A DNA stretch of 35,575 nt, taken from IMG/VR virus record IMGVR_UViG_3300029448_000139, positions 1 to 35,575 of that record, one strand, 5' to 3'. This DNA comes from a virus. Below are positions 19,291 through 26,707 of this stretch, piece after piece. Each line of letters starts with the position of its first letter. Within the stretch, counting starts at the first letter, position 1. Position numbers and translations under genes: made by a program. The notes beneath the pieces were generated by a model. It was not told the DNA's origin and ran no database searches. It worked only from the letters and a program-made list of their open reading frames with translations.

Positions 19291-20328
19291 TTAAGATTGT
19301 AAACAAGCGATAGCGATAACTTTTTCTTCTTCCATACGAACAGCACCGAACTCGGCTTTCATGTACGCATAGTAGTTGAACGACTTATCGGCACGCTCAC
19401 TAATTTTAGTTGTCATGTCAGGATTAACTTCAAACAACGCCGCATCTTGAATCATAGCATAACAAGCACGAGTTGCTGTACCTGCTGTGTCTTTCCAAGA
19501 ACCTGTAGTTGCATCAACGTCAACATCTAAGTCGATATCAAACGCAGTAGATGTTGTAGGATCAGCACTGTTATGGAAAGGAACAATGTTTGAGATACAA
19601 AAAGATGCACCCATGTAGTCATAAATTTGACCTGCTCCAGATTCGTTAACTTTAGCTCCACCACGATTATCAAAATCGGTGAAGTTATCATCGTTCATGA
19701 TGTCCTGCCACTGATGCCAAGAAATCTTAAACAAAGGCTTGTTAGTTTCAATGTCAACAGACTGATTACCAAACTGTGTCAAAGTCTCAAGGAACTTGCC
19801 ATAGTTGAATCCAACTGCAGTAGTGCCGTTAGAAGAGCCAACGTCTACATTGATAATACCTTTTTGATAAACACCAGATACATCAGTAATGTTACCAGAT
19901 ACACCAAAGCTAACAGAACTAGAACCATCAACGCCACCGAAGTTACCTGAAGTAAGCAACGCTTGGTCAATAGTTAAGTCTTCTTGACGAAGAAACTTGT
20001 TCTTCATAACAGTTAGTTTTTGCGAACGAGGATCAACACCCATCTTAGACAAATCTGCCCAGTCCATAAACTGACCATCTTGGAACTGACTACGAGTGAC
20101 TTTACGTCTGCTGTAATCAATGTCTGATACAGGTGAATCACCGAAACGATTGGTTACCTTCTGAGGAAGACCACCACCAGTTGTGCGTTGGTAAATACCT
20201 TCTTTACGGAACAGATCGCCTGTAGCGAGCTGAATGTAAGGACGCATCTTACCACCTTTAGTTTCGACCGTTTCACGAATAGCACGGTCAAAACCAGTAA
20301 TATAAGTATTAAGCAGATTACCCGCCAT
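19291..20328 (-). CDS. Major capsid protein (345 aa)
   Basis: Starts MAGNLLNTYITGFDRAIRET. It has a long N-terminal helical arm followed by a body with QFQDGQFMDWADLSKMGVDPRSQ, an E-loop-like Gly/Ser-rich part (residues about 125-165), WHQWQDIMNDDNFTDFDNRGG, and a C-terminal beta segment (YYAYMKAEFGAVRMEEEKV) typical of HK97-fold capsid proteins. It follows a scaffold-like gene and has its own strong promoter and long leader, both fitting the most abundant virion protein. Codon use is less AT-extreme than in neighbouring tail genes. The HK97 fold is inferred. Confidence 0.85.
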   Translation of the reverse strand: MAGNLLNTYITGFDRAIRETVETKGGKMRPYIQLATGDLFRKEGIYQRTTGGGLPQKVTNRFGDSPVSDIDYSRRKVTRSQFQDGQFMDWADLSKMGVDPRSQKLTVMKNKFLRQEDLTIDQALLTSGNFGGVDGSSSVSFGVSGNITDVSGVYQKGIINVDVGSSNGTTAVGFNYGKFLETLTQFGNQSVDIETNKPLFKISWHQWQDIMNDDNFTDFDNRGGAKVNESGAGQIYDYMGASFCISNIVPFHNSADPTTSTAFDIDLDVDVDATTGSWKDTAGTATRACYAMIQDAALFEVNPDMTTKISERADKSFNYYAYMKAEFGAVRMEEEKVIAIACLQS

Positions 20329-20469
20329 AATATTTCTCCTATTAATAATTTAATATACAAGTTTTAGTCGGCTCTGAGTGTCCTCACCGTGAGGGTCTAG
20401 CCTGATATAAGGTTCTCACCCCAGATCATCTTTCGGGCTTTAAAAGGTTTCCGCTTCAAATCTGCCTGA
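20329..20469 (-). promoter_or_regulatory. Structured 5' leader of the capsid mRNA
   Basis: About 130 nt between the predicted start site (near 20462) and the capsid ATG, far longer than any other leader in this arm. It contains a hairpin CCTCA-CGG-TGAGG (20382-20394) closed further out by GGCT/AGCC (20399-20402 with 20370-20373). It also has a repeated GGTGAG(A/G)AC (20412-20420 and 20380-20388) and an AGGAGAAAT ribosome site. It may stabilise the message or control translation. No known riboswitch was recognised. Confidence 0.5.
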
Positions 20470-20498
20470 CTTATATGTAATAACTACAAATATGTCAA
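20470..20498 (-). promoter_or_regulatory. Strong sigma70-type promoter for the major capsid gene
   Basis: On the minus strand a perfect -35 TTGACA (20493-20498), 17-nt spacer and -10 TATAAG (20470-20475), five of six matches. It lies just downstream of the scaffold stop codon and faces the capsid gene. Use of a host-type promoter agrees with the lack of a phage RNA polymerase gene. Confidence 0.8.
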
Positions 20499-20506
20499 GT
20501 TAAAAC

Positions 20507-21337
20507 TTATGAAATCTTCTCAAGAAATGCTAAACGCTGTTTTAACATATTCTGATATGCAACATCGCTTGTACTTCCTTCGTAGTTTCTCATTTCTTCT
20601 TCTAATAAATCAAGTTGATCAGATATAGTAGCGGCATTTTGTTCTACTCCGCTTTCAATAATCTCATCTTCGCTAATTATAGGAACAATGTTTTCAAATA
20701 CAGCTTTAATAAAATCTACATTATTACCAATAGCAGGATCATCTTTAAACTCTTCAAGCCCAAGATAGTCCATTACATTAGCTACTTTACCCATGTTGTA
20801 TTCAAACTTATCACCAGTCCACTCTTTGCGAAGCGTTTCCTCTGCTTCACGAACTGATAGCTCTTCAGCTTGTTCTATTTGTTGAAGGTCATTAGAGCCG
20901 CTTTCAATTTCCCAGTCAGCAATTGCTTGAGCTTGTTCAACTGTAAGACCAACTTTGTGGGCCAAGTCTTTAAATGAACCAAGCCTTGCCTCGTCCAACT
21001 CTGTACCTTCGGGTATTTCTTCAGTAGTAATTTCATATCCATCTACCTCACTTGGAATGTTCATTATCTCTCGCCGTCTGGCGATGTCGTTTTGATCTTC
21101 TGAAAGCCAAAAATCTTCTGCTTTCTTTCCAACCTGCGACTGAGCATTGATTGCTCCTTTAACAAGGTCTGTTACATTATCGTACTTAGACCAGATCGAG
21201 TGCTTACCTAAATCATCAGGTAGGGCATCTCGCCATGTTTCGTTAAACTTGCCCTCATCATTTAAGATGTTTAGAGGCTGTGTTGCAGTTTCCTCAACTG
21301 AGGGTGCTTCTACAGGTGTCTCCACTTCTTCGCTCAT
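20507..21337 (-). CDS. Capsid scaffolding-like protein (276 aa)
   Basis: Very acidic, Glu/Asp-rich and helical. The N-terminus is disordered and Pro/Glu/Val-rich (ETPVEAPSVEETATQP), and the C-terminus is a predicted helix (DLLEEEMRNYEGSTSD.. LKQRLAFLEK). It lies between the portal-side genes and the capsid gene, the standard scaffold position, and its size and charge resemble T7 gp9. It would guide procapsid assembly and leave before DNA packaging. Assignment is by composition and order. Confidence 0.7.
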   Translation of the reverse strand: MSEEVETPVEAPSVEETATQPLNILNDEGKFNETWRDALPDDLGKHSIWSKYDNVTDLVKGAINAQSQVGKKAEDFWLSEDQNDIARRREIMNIPSEVDGYEITTEEIPEGTELDEARLGSFKDLAHKVGLTVEQAQAIADWEIESGSNDLQQIEQAEELSVREAEETLRKEWTGDKFEYNMGKVANVMDYLGLEEFKDDPAIGNNVDFIKAVFENIVPIISEDEIIESGVEQNAATISDQLDLLEEEMRNYEGSTSDVAYQNMLKQRLAFLEKIS

Positions 21338-21350
21338 TTATTCTCCTATG

Positions 21351-21434
21351 TTAGCGTTTGTATGTTTTTTTAACTGCCTTCTTAGCAGTTTTCTTTTTAG
21401 AAACTTTTTTAGTAGGTTTTTTCTTGCCGTACAT
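21351..21434 (-). CDS. Tiny Lys-rich basic peptide (27 aa)
   Basis: Begins MYGKKKPTKKVSKKKT and ends in KKTYKR, about half Lys/Arg. A GGAGG ribosome site 5 nt before the ATG supports expression. It shares the MYG start and Lys runs with the 74-aa protein encoded a little upstream, so a duplication is possible. It looks like a nucleic-acid-binding or protamine-like peptide. Function unknown. Confidence 0.65.
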   Translation of the reverse strand: MYGKKKPTKKVSKKKTAKKAVKKTYKR

Positions 21435-21454
21435 TTTTCCTCCACACTTATGTA

Positions 21455-21595
21455 TTATTTGTCTTCATATTTAAGATTCTTATACTTAATTTCTTCAAGT
21501 TTGTTGTTAACGACAACTTGTTTTTTGCCGTCACGAGAAACCATAACCTTGCGGCTAAAGTCTAAAAAATTTTTTGTTTTATCATTTAGTTCCAT
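21455..21595 (-). CDS. Small charged protein, unknown (46 aa)
   Basis: Start taken at the ATG at 21595 (MELNDKTKNFLDFSRK), one base after the previous stop, because a longer frame from 21661 would run into the preceding gene by 65 nt. A weak GGAAG ribosome site lies inside the end of the 95-aa gene. It contains VMVSRDGKKQVVVNN, a short beta-hairpin-like stretch. Basic overall, like its neighbours. No family recognised. Confidence 0.55.
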   Translation of the reverse strand: MELNDKTKNFLDFSRKVMVSRDGKKQVVVNNKLEEIKYKNLKYEDK

Positions 21596-21596
21596 A

Positions 21597-21884
21597 TTAA
21601 CACTTCCATCTCCTACGTGCCTGACGGATACGACTGTTAGGGTCGTTTCTCGTTTTAGCACTACTTCTTTTAAGTTGCCCTAGTGACCTAGCACAATACG
21701 ATTTTCTACGTTTAGCGGCCTTACTGCCTTTTTTAACTTTACCAGTAACAGCGGTTTTTAACTTTGACTTAGGATTAGCACGCCGATATGCGGCAACACC
21801 TTTCTTGGTCATGCCTGCACCAGATTTAGTAGAGCGATAATTACCGCCTTTACCAACAGTTCGTCTAATTACAGTTTCGGCCAT
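21597..21884 (-). CDS. Small basic virion-region protein, DUF6321-like (95 aa)
   Basis: Very basic. The second half holds KSYCARSLGQLKR, then DPNSRIRQARRRW and a final Cys. This C-terminal signature recurs in many phage and metagenomic phage proteins near capsid genes, and I associate it with DUF6321 from memory. The N-terminus is Gly/Lys-rich (GKGGNYRSTKSGAGMTKKG). The start overlaps the previous stop as TAATG. A role in capsid assembly or DNA condensation is plausible but not shown by the sequence. Confidence 0.7.
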   Translation of the reverse strand: MAETVIRRTVGKGGNYRSTKSGAGMTKKGVAAYRRANPKSKLKTAVTGKVKKGSKAAKRRKSYCARSLGQLKRSSAKTRNDPNSRIRQARRRWKC

Positions 21885-22108
21885 TAGTCTTTATTTATTT
21901 TTCTAGCAAATTTTTTGCCAGTTTCTGTTAAATATAATTTATCATTACCAAATAGTTTTGCTAAGATAGTTGCGGCTTTATTTTGCCTTCGCTCCATTCT
22001 TTTTTTACCTTTACCAATACCACTAGCTTTTTCAAAAGCAGTTTGAGTTTGTTTTTTAGTTTTCTTTTTAGTTTTCTTTTTCTTTTTTAAAATTTTACTT
22101 CCGTACAT
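21884..22108 (-). CDS. Lys-rich basic protein (74 aa)
   Basis: The N-terminal third is almost pure Lys/Thr (ILKKKKKTKKKTKK), followed by KASGIGKGKKRMERR and an ordered-looking end (LAKLFGNDKLYLTETGKKF). It starts one base after the stop of the Bbp19-like gene and overlaps the following basic gene as TAATG. The long Lys runs suggest binding to nucleic acid or to acidic scaffold. No family recognised. Confidence 0.65.
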   Translation of the reverse strand: MYGSKILKKKKKTKKKTKKQTQTAFEKASGIGKGKKRMERRQNKAATILAKLFGNDKLYLTETGKKFARKINKD

Positions 22109-22109
22109 T

Positions 22110-22316
22110 TTAATCCTCCGAAATCATAGCTTCTATATATCTATACATATCTTGCATAGCGTTTCTATATGCACACTCTGTGTGACTTAAATCACTACCT
22201 GCCTGTTCATCAATAGCAGAAAGTCTTCGTAAGTCTTCTAAAACAGTTTGCCCCTCTGGAGATAACAATACCCTACGATAAGCACTAATTAGTTTCTGTA
22301 GTTCATTCTCCTCCAC
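22110..22316 (-). CDS. Bbp19-like small phage protein (68 aa, GTG start)
   Basis: The GTG at 22316 is chosen because AGGAGG lies 6 nt upstream, inside the end of the portal gene; the ATG at 22304 is out of frame and hits a stop at once. The sequence contains AYRRVLLSPEGQTVLEDLRR, the core of the Bbp19-like domain found beside portal genes of podoviruses, followed by HTECAYRNAMQDMYRYIE. All helical and acidic. Its role in the virion or in assembly is unknown. It overlaps the portal gene by 14 nt. Confidence 0.7.
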   Translation of the reverse strand: MEENELQKLISAYRRVLLSPEGQTVLEDLRRLSAIDEQAGSDLSHTECAYRNAMQDMYRYIEAMISED

Positions 22317-23955
22317 TTATGCCCTCCTGTACTAATATACTACTAGGATCAACTGCTCCACTTACTTTTTGTGCCGCATCTGCCATAGCAGGCATTGCTT
22401 GCATTATGCGTTGTTGTTCAGCCGCTTCAGCTTTTTCTTGTCGTTCTTCTTCAACTTCTGCGGGGTCTTTAAGTGCATTCATACTAGAGCTATTAGCAAA
22501 CCAAATTTCTTGAAACAACTTGTCGTAGTCTACATTTTCTAGTGACTGCAACGCCTGTGGATTCATTTGAGCTAACTCACCAAACACACGCATTGTATTT
22601 ACAGCACCCATAGTCTCAAACGACTTAGTTGCTAACGATAACCGACCAACATAATCAACCTCATACTCTGCAGACTGCGATAACTCTTGCGGTACTGGAG
22701 GAAGCATTTTGCGTTTTTGAAGTATATAAAACAAATGATTCATTACTGGCGTAACGTGTTCTTCAATGTATCGGGCTACAAACGGAGTCAATGTCATTAG
22801 GTCTGTAGTCATACGCTCGTTGACTTCAGTAGCAGTCATATTTCTGTACTGGTCTAGGGGGCGAAACAAATGATTAAAGAACTGTTTTTTAATCTGATCC
22901 TCGTGCATATCATACATTTCTTTAGCCAATGCAGGATTGCCGTTAGGCTGTAGACGCTCTGGCTTGCCATTAGGATTGGTAGCACGCCACTTAATAAACG
23001 ACCCTGCACGGTTACTCATACCCGATACGCTGTCGTCATCAGGAATCAACCACTGCGGGTTAGCCTGTTGCTCAGAAGCAATCATAAGTGATCGGTATAC
23101 CACATTGGTACGCCGAGCCGTTCCTAGAACCATGCTCATAGGCGAACGACCATATATCTCTTCGTTACCGACCATAAACCGTGACACTTTAAATGGGTTG
23201 TAATCAAAGCCACTCTCTTTAATAATTTCTTTAGAATCTTTAGACACATGATAAGAAGCAAAAGGTTTTTCTGTAGCCTTTAAACTGCCGTATTTAAAAT
23301 CGTCACGAGGTGCAATGTACTGAATAAACTTGTACTTATTATCTTTCCCCATCTCCATTTCTTTAAATATCTTATCAAGTTTTGCTTTTTTTACAGCTTC
23401 TTCTCCAAACTTTTGAATTACCTGACGACCTGTAAGCGTATACTCACGAGCTATTGTATCTACTTCGTGCAAATAGTTTTCAGCAATACGAATGTCATCT
23501 ACAATGTAGTTACGGAAACGAACCATATTGCGGTCATCTTCTTCCATCATAATGCAGTTAGTACCGAAACACCCTAAAGAAAGTAAAGATTGAAACTCTT
23601 CTTGTGCAAAGTTAGACTCTACAATTACTTTGTGTGCTATACGGCTGACTTCTTCAAAGTAGTTGGCTACATTTTTGTTAGCCATCATCATTGGCGATGG
23701 GTGACGGAACTTAGCCCATACCGTATTAGGCGGGAACATATGTGAAAAGAATCCACTAGCAAATGAGTAGTTAGCCTCAATGCAAGTATCGATCATACGT
23801 TGCGGCGGCTTTTCTTGTCCACCAACACGAATGCGATTAATATTGTCATTTGTAGGATAGCACCAGTCCGCACACTCCTGCCAAAGATTCATCCAGTTGC
23901 CACGAACAGTAGAGTCCATAGACTGGTATTTCTTAATTAAAGAATTTCCGTCCAT
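22303..23955 (-). CDS. Portal / head-tail connector protein, T7 gp8-type (550 aa)
   Basis: Size and motifs match the T7-type connector family: an N-terminal helix with GNWMNLWQECADWCYPTND, then ASGFFSHMFPPNTVWAKF, FGTNCIMMEEDD, a wing segment with YGRSPMSMVLGTARRTN, and the crown/stem region with RNMTATEVNERM..LMTLTPFVARYIEEHVTP. The C-terminus is Gln/Glu/Ala-rich. Twelve copies would form the DNA entry ring that docks the terminase and the tail tubular A ring. The start overlaps the upstream stop in TAATG. Confidence 0.92.
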   Translation of the reverse strand: MDGNSLIKKYQSMDSTVRGNWMNLWQECADWCYPTNDNINRIRVGGQEKPPQRMIDTCIEANYSFASGFFSHMFPPNTVWAKFRHPSPMMMANKNVANYFEEVSRIAHKVIVESNFAQEEFQSLLSLGCFGTNCIMMEEDDRNMVRFRNYIVDDIRIAENYLHEVDTIAREYTLTGRQVIQKFGEEAVKKAKLDKIFKEMEMGKDNKYKFIQYIAPRDDFKYGSLKATEKPFASYHVSKDSKEIIKESGFDYNPFKVSRFMVGNEEIYGRSPMSMVLGTARRTNVVYRSLMIASEQQANPQWLIPDDDSVSGMSNRAGSFIKWRATNPNGKPERLQPNGNPALAKEMYDMHEDQIKKQFFNHLFRPLDQYRNMTATEVNERMTTDLMTLTPFVARYIEEHVTPVMNHLFYILQKRKMLPPVPQELSQSAEYEVDYVGRLSLATKSFETMGAVNTMRVFGELAQMNPQALQSLENVDYDKLFQEIWFANSSSMNALKDPAEVEEERQEKAEAAEQQRIMQAMPAMADAAQKVSGAVDPSSILVQEGISGGE

Positions 23956-24185
23956 TAGTAACCCATTGTTTGAGTTTGATCGTCTTCAGGTTTTTTCTTT
24001 TTCTTTTTAGCAGACGACATCATAGTTTGCTGAGGCATTATAGGCGATGTTAATAAAGTTTCACGTTCTTGTTCCCTAGTTTGTAAATATTGTTGCTGAC
24101 CTAATAAATCAGCTTCTTCTGTAACTGGAATTGGTTCTTCAATTTTAGGTGGGGCAGGCGTTTTGCTCTTTTTCTTACTTCCCAT
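23955..24185 (-). CDS. Small Lys/Pro/Gln-rich protein, unknown (76 aa)
   Basis: Low-complexity: MGSKKKSKTPAPPKIEEP at the start, a Glu/Gln-rich helix in the middle (LLGQQQYLQTREQERETLL), and a KKKKKK run near the end. It lies between a small unknown gene and the portal, overlapping both (11 nt and 1 nt). Short disordered proteins of this type are frequent next to portal genes in marine podoviruses. No function can be assigned. Confidence 0.6.
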   Translation of the reverse strand: MGSKKKSKTPAPPKIEEPIPVTEEADLLGQQQYLQTREQERETLLTSPIMPQQTMMSSAKKKKKKPEDDQTQTMGY

Positions 24186-24480
24186 AATAATCTCTCAGTT
24201 TGTTGTAACTATAAATTTTAAGTTTATCTGTATTTAACCTGTGAAAACACACGAATTTTTGTGGTTCAAATATCTCGAACAATTTTGTAACTTTACCTGC
24301 GGCGTAATATACGAACCATGTATCTCCTTTGTCAAGACTTTTATTAGTCTTTTTAAGTATGTAATCTGAATGTGTTTTATAAGCACATACAAAAACTTCT
24401 TCATCGCAATACATATGCGTACATTGTTTAAGTATTTCTTCAGCCTCATCGCCGTACTCTTTAAAAAATGAGGTAATCAT
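24175..24480 (-). CDS. Unknown 101-aa protein between TerL and portal
   Basis: 101 aa with a balanced, folded-looking composition: ILKQCTHMYCDEEVFVCAYK, then GDTWFVYYAAGKVTKLFEIF and FVCFHRLNTDKL. Three of its four Cys are in the first third, without a clear zinc pattern. It begins inside the terminase gene (20-nt overlap) with GGGAG upstream, so it is translationally linked to packaging. I do not recognise the family. Confidence 0.65.
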   Translation of the reverse strand: MITSFFKEYGDEAEEILKQCTHMYCDEEVFVCAYKTHSDYILKKTNKSLDKGDTWFVYYAAGKVTKLFEIFEPQKFVCFHRLNTDKLKIYSYNKLRDYYGK

Positions 24481-25843
24481 CTGCCATATACTCCCTTCGG
24501 TCTAGTTGGCTTTTAGTTCTTAATAAATACTCGCTTGTCATTTTCTCATGCATAGCCATAAACATCATTCTGACCGCATCAGCACCGTGCGAATGCTCGT
24601 TATGCAAGATTTTACCCGTGTTCGGATTCCATTGATAGTTGGTGAGGTGATCCAGTAAGTTCTCAAGCGACATATTAATTTTGCAAGATGGAAGATGCCG
24701 TCTGACAATTTCAATATCATCTCGCACAGAATTGGTTTTTGGTATCGCTCTAGCTTCAAAGCCGTACTGTGTGCGACAAAAGTCCAATATATTAGTACCC
24801 GTATTACCCATACGCTTCTTAGAGTCATGGGGCATATAATGTCCTGCGTATCGGTATTTTTTTTCTGCGATGATGTCAAGATAGTGTTTGATGTCGTGTC
24901 CTGTATTTTCATAGTAGTCTATTATCTCCGCTCGTCCGTGCTCAATATACGCAAACACTATTGCTGTCGGGTCATCCATACCTAAATCCCAAAATGTATA
25001 TACAGGTCTGTCGTTTTTACTAACTTCACATACATTACCATTATCATACAGTTTGGTCATTTCATATCCGTACACCGAGTTAGCCACATCAGCTACCGCT
25101 TCGTTCAAATATTCTTGTCTAGCTAACGAGTACGAAATCATCTTAGAGTCGATTCGGTCTTGGACGTTCATATATGTTAAACCAGTTAGCGGGTCTGTCT
25201 GTCCTTCTAGTTCTGGGTTTAGGTTCATCTCATCGCTTACCCAACAGTACCGCTTGCTGTCTACTGGCGATAACCACTCGCAAAACCAGTCGGGATTATT
25301 TTTGTTTGCCTGATACATCTGGTGCAGTTGGTTCTTTTTACCACGCATTGTGCCGTTCATAATAATAAACGAGTTACCTTCATCCAAGATAGGGGCTAGA
25401 AACCCTGTTACCTCTTCTTTGTGCAACGAAAACTCACTCAAAGCGTAGCCATAACCACCCTGCCCTACGAAGTCTAGGTTGTCTGTACCGCCCATATTAA
25501 CTGTAGAGCCGTTAATCAGCGTGAGCTTTAGGTCTGTGTTGTTTTTATTTACCACAATCTCTGGAGGAAAAATTAAATCAATAAGATGCCCACTCTTCTT
25601 ACCTATAGTTACAATATTGTTCCAAATCGCACGCTCTGCCCACTTCCGTGTCGGAAACAAGTAGTAGTAAGAACCCACCCTAGTCATTGCTTTCTTTGAA
25701 AGAATACTAGCGGTTGTAACATCTTTACCATGCCGCCTAGGGTGGCTTATCAATATATTCCTAGCACCGTTGTCTAACGCTTTCCACGCACCTAACTGGT
25801 AATCTCTAGGTCTAAGCTGTGGTAATCTTAATCTATTTGCCAT
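24461..25843 (-). CDS. Terminase large subunit (460 aa)
   Basis: The packaging motor. Residues 33-41 (SHPRRHGKD) form the deviant Walker A typical of podovirus terminases, with Lys40. GYALSEFSLHKEE is the Walker B region with its catalytic Glu. The C-terminal nuclease shows FWDLGMDDPTAIVF (first acidic cluster), YMPHDSKKRMG and GADAVRMMFMAM (last Asp), as in RNase H-fold terminase nucleases. Length is close to the family norm. It overlaps the 99-aa gene upstream by 16 nt. Confidence 0.93.
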   Translation of the reverse strand: MANRLRLPQLRPRDYQLGAWKALDNGARNILISHPRRHGKDVTTASILSKKAMTRVGSYYYLFPTRKWAERAIWNNIVTIGKKSGHLIDLIFPPEIVVNKNNTDLKLTLINGSTVNMGGTDNLDFVGQGGYGYALSEFSLHKEEVTGFLAPILDEGNSFIIMNGTMRGKKNQLHQMYQANKNNPDWFCEWLSPVDSKRYCWVSDEMNLNPELEGQTDPLTGLTYMNVQDRIDSKMISYSLARQEYLNEAVADVANSVYGYEMTKLYDNGNVCEVSKNDRPVYTFWDLGMDDPTAIVFAYIEHGRAEIIDYYENTGHDIKHYLDIIAEKKYRYAGHYMPHDSKKRMGNTGTNILDFCRTQYGFEARAIPKTNSVRDDIEIVRRHLPSCKINMSLENLLDHLTNYQWNPNTGKILHNEHSHGADAVRMMFMAMHEKMTSEYLLRTKSQLDRREYMADDYLIF

Positions 25844-26127
25844 GTTGCTTCCGCAAAGTCTACCGTTTCTATTACTATATCCTGTGTGGCCTCACCAAGA
25901 CCTAAAAGTCTTGCCAACTCTTTAGCAGATGCCGCATTGCCATTGGCCGTCTGCTGTAATAAATGTTCCATTACCTGCTGTTGCACAGACTCTTTGTCGC
26001 TAAAGTCGATGTTTACATCTTTTATCTTGTCACTCTTGCGGCGAAACTCTGCTAACTCTTGGGCGTAAGCCCACATTTTTTTGTTATCTCCGCTTTTAAG
26101 ATCAGCATATATAGTTTGCGAACTCAT
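25828..26127 (-). CDS. Putative terminase small subunit (99 aa)
   Basis: A helical protein directly upstream of TerL and overlapping it, the normal place for the small subunit that recognises phage DNA. It contains KKMWAYAQELAEFRRKSDK, a Gln-rich helix (ESVQQQVMEHLLQQT) and a short HTH-like SAKELARLLGLGE. It is shorter than most small subunits, and I see no decisive signature, so the name rests on position. Its ATG overlaps the previous stop (ATGA). Confidence 0.5.
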   Translation of the reverse strand: MSSQTIYADLKSGDNKKMWAYAQELAEFRRKSDKIKDVNIDFSDKESVQQQVMEHLLQQTANGNAASAKELARLLGLGEATQDIVIETVDFAEATWQID

Positions 26128-26312
26128 CTTTTGCTCCCTGTGCTTTTAGCACTCCAGTCAATCTCGTCATAGTTTGACCGATACTTTTCTTTGTCAAATT
26201 TAGCCCAGTTATAGTTAGCCCCGTCACGGCCTTCACGCTTATTCTTTGCTTTCCAATTACGCTCTGCTTGGGCATCTGGGCTATACTTGTATGGTACATT
26301 GCCACCACTCAT
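26124..26312 (-). CDS. Small Lys/Asn/Tyr-rich protein, unknown (62 aa)
   Basis: Hydrophilic, with many Lys, Asn, Tyr and Trp (YSPDAQAERNWKAKNKREGR; WAKFDKEKYRSNYDEIDW). The ATG overlaps the previous stop as TAATG and its TGA overlaps the next ATG, so it is tightly coupled. A longer reading in another frame over the same bases is rejected because this frame fits both junctions. No family recognised. Confidence 0.6.
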   Translation of the reverse strand: MSGGNVPYKYSPDAQAERNWKAKNKREGRDGANYNWAKFDKEKYRSNYDEIDWSAKSTGSKR

Positions 26313-26434
26313 TACTCAATCTCCTTTAAATAACAGTTCATACATATACGCTGAACCACATACCCCTCATCATCTAGTATCTCAAAAATAGGGTTCTCTT
26401 CCGAGTCTTCTACTTTACAAATATCACAAATCAT
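26312..26434 (-). CDS. Mini zinc-ribbon-like protein (40 aa)
   Basis: Starts MICDICKVEDSEENP and ends QRICMNCYLKEIE, giving two CxxC pairs (residues 3/6 and 31/34) that could bind one zinc. It overlaps the upstream gene by 11 nt and the downstream gene by one base (TAATG). The paired Cys and fitted junctions make it a credible gene despite its size. A nucleic-acid or protein-docking role is possible but unproven. Confidence 0.6.
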   Translation of the reverse strand: MICDICKVEDSEENPIFEILDDEGYVVQRICMNCYLKEIE

Positions 26435-26582
26435 TTGGCGTCTCTACTTCCTGTATATTATCAAAGTCTATGCCGCAATACGGGCAGTACTTAGGGTCAT
26501 TGATACCCATAGGCATCTCGTGTACAAAAAAGTAATTTTCGCAGTTAATGCACTCGCAATAAGATAACTCATCTATTAACAT
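26424..26582 (-). CDS. Small zinc-finger-like protein, first gene of the virion arm (52 aa)
   Basis: Start taken at the ATG at 26582 (MLIDELSYCECINCENYF). A longer TTG start at 26621 would overlap the likely promoter and has no ribosome site. Cys pairs CINC and YCPYCG, with a His between, suggest a zinc-binding fold. The ATG lies very close to the predicted transcription start, so the message may be almost leaderless. Possibly an early regulator or packaging accessory. Confidence 0.55.
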   Translation of the reverse strand: MLIDELSYCECINCENYFFVHEMPMGINDPKYCPYCGIDFDNIQEVETPNDL

Positions 26583-26588
26583 ATTTGT

Positions 26589-26617
26589 AATAAACCCCCT
26601 GCCCAAAGAAAAGTCAA
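26589..26617 (-). promoter_or_regulatory. Candidate promoter of the leftward virion arm
   Basis: On the minus strand TTGACT (26612-26617), a 17-nt spacer and TTTATT (26589-26594): five and four of six consensus matches. It faces the first leftward gene and no better candidate was seen in the divergent region. Confidence 0.4.
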
Positions 26618-26675
26618 CCAAAAATTACAAAGTTTGGTGAGGGTCTCAATGTACTACGCTCTACATGACGCTGTG

Positions 26676-26707
26676 CCCGACCCCACCCCCCTAGAGACCC
26701 CCTGCCC
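26676..26707 (-). other. Potential guanine-quadruplex motif
   Basis: The minus strand carries five G-tracts in 32 nt: GGG, GGGGG, GGGGGG, GGGG, GGG, separated by loops of 2, 6, 1 and 2 nt. This meets the usual G3+N1-7 rule with a spare tract. Such a run is unexpected in an AT-rich genome and lies at the divergence point of the two arms. Confidence 0.6.

Noticed and set aside
20329-20469. Possible tRNA or hammerhead in the capsid leader
   Set aside because: GAAAC and short stems are present but no acceptor-stem cloverleaf and no hammerhead core could be assembled.
26102-26308. Alternative frame over the 62-aa gene (MVAMYHTSIAQ...)
   Set aside because: The competing frame fits TAATG and ATGA junctions on both sides, while this one fits neither.
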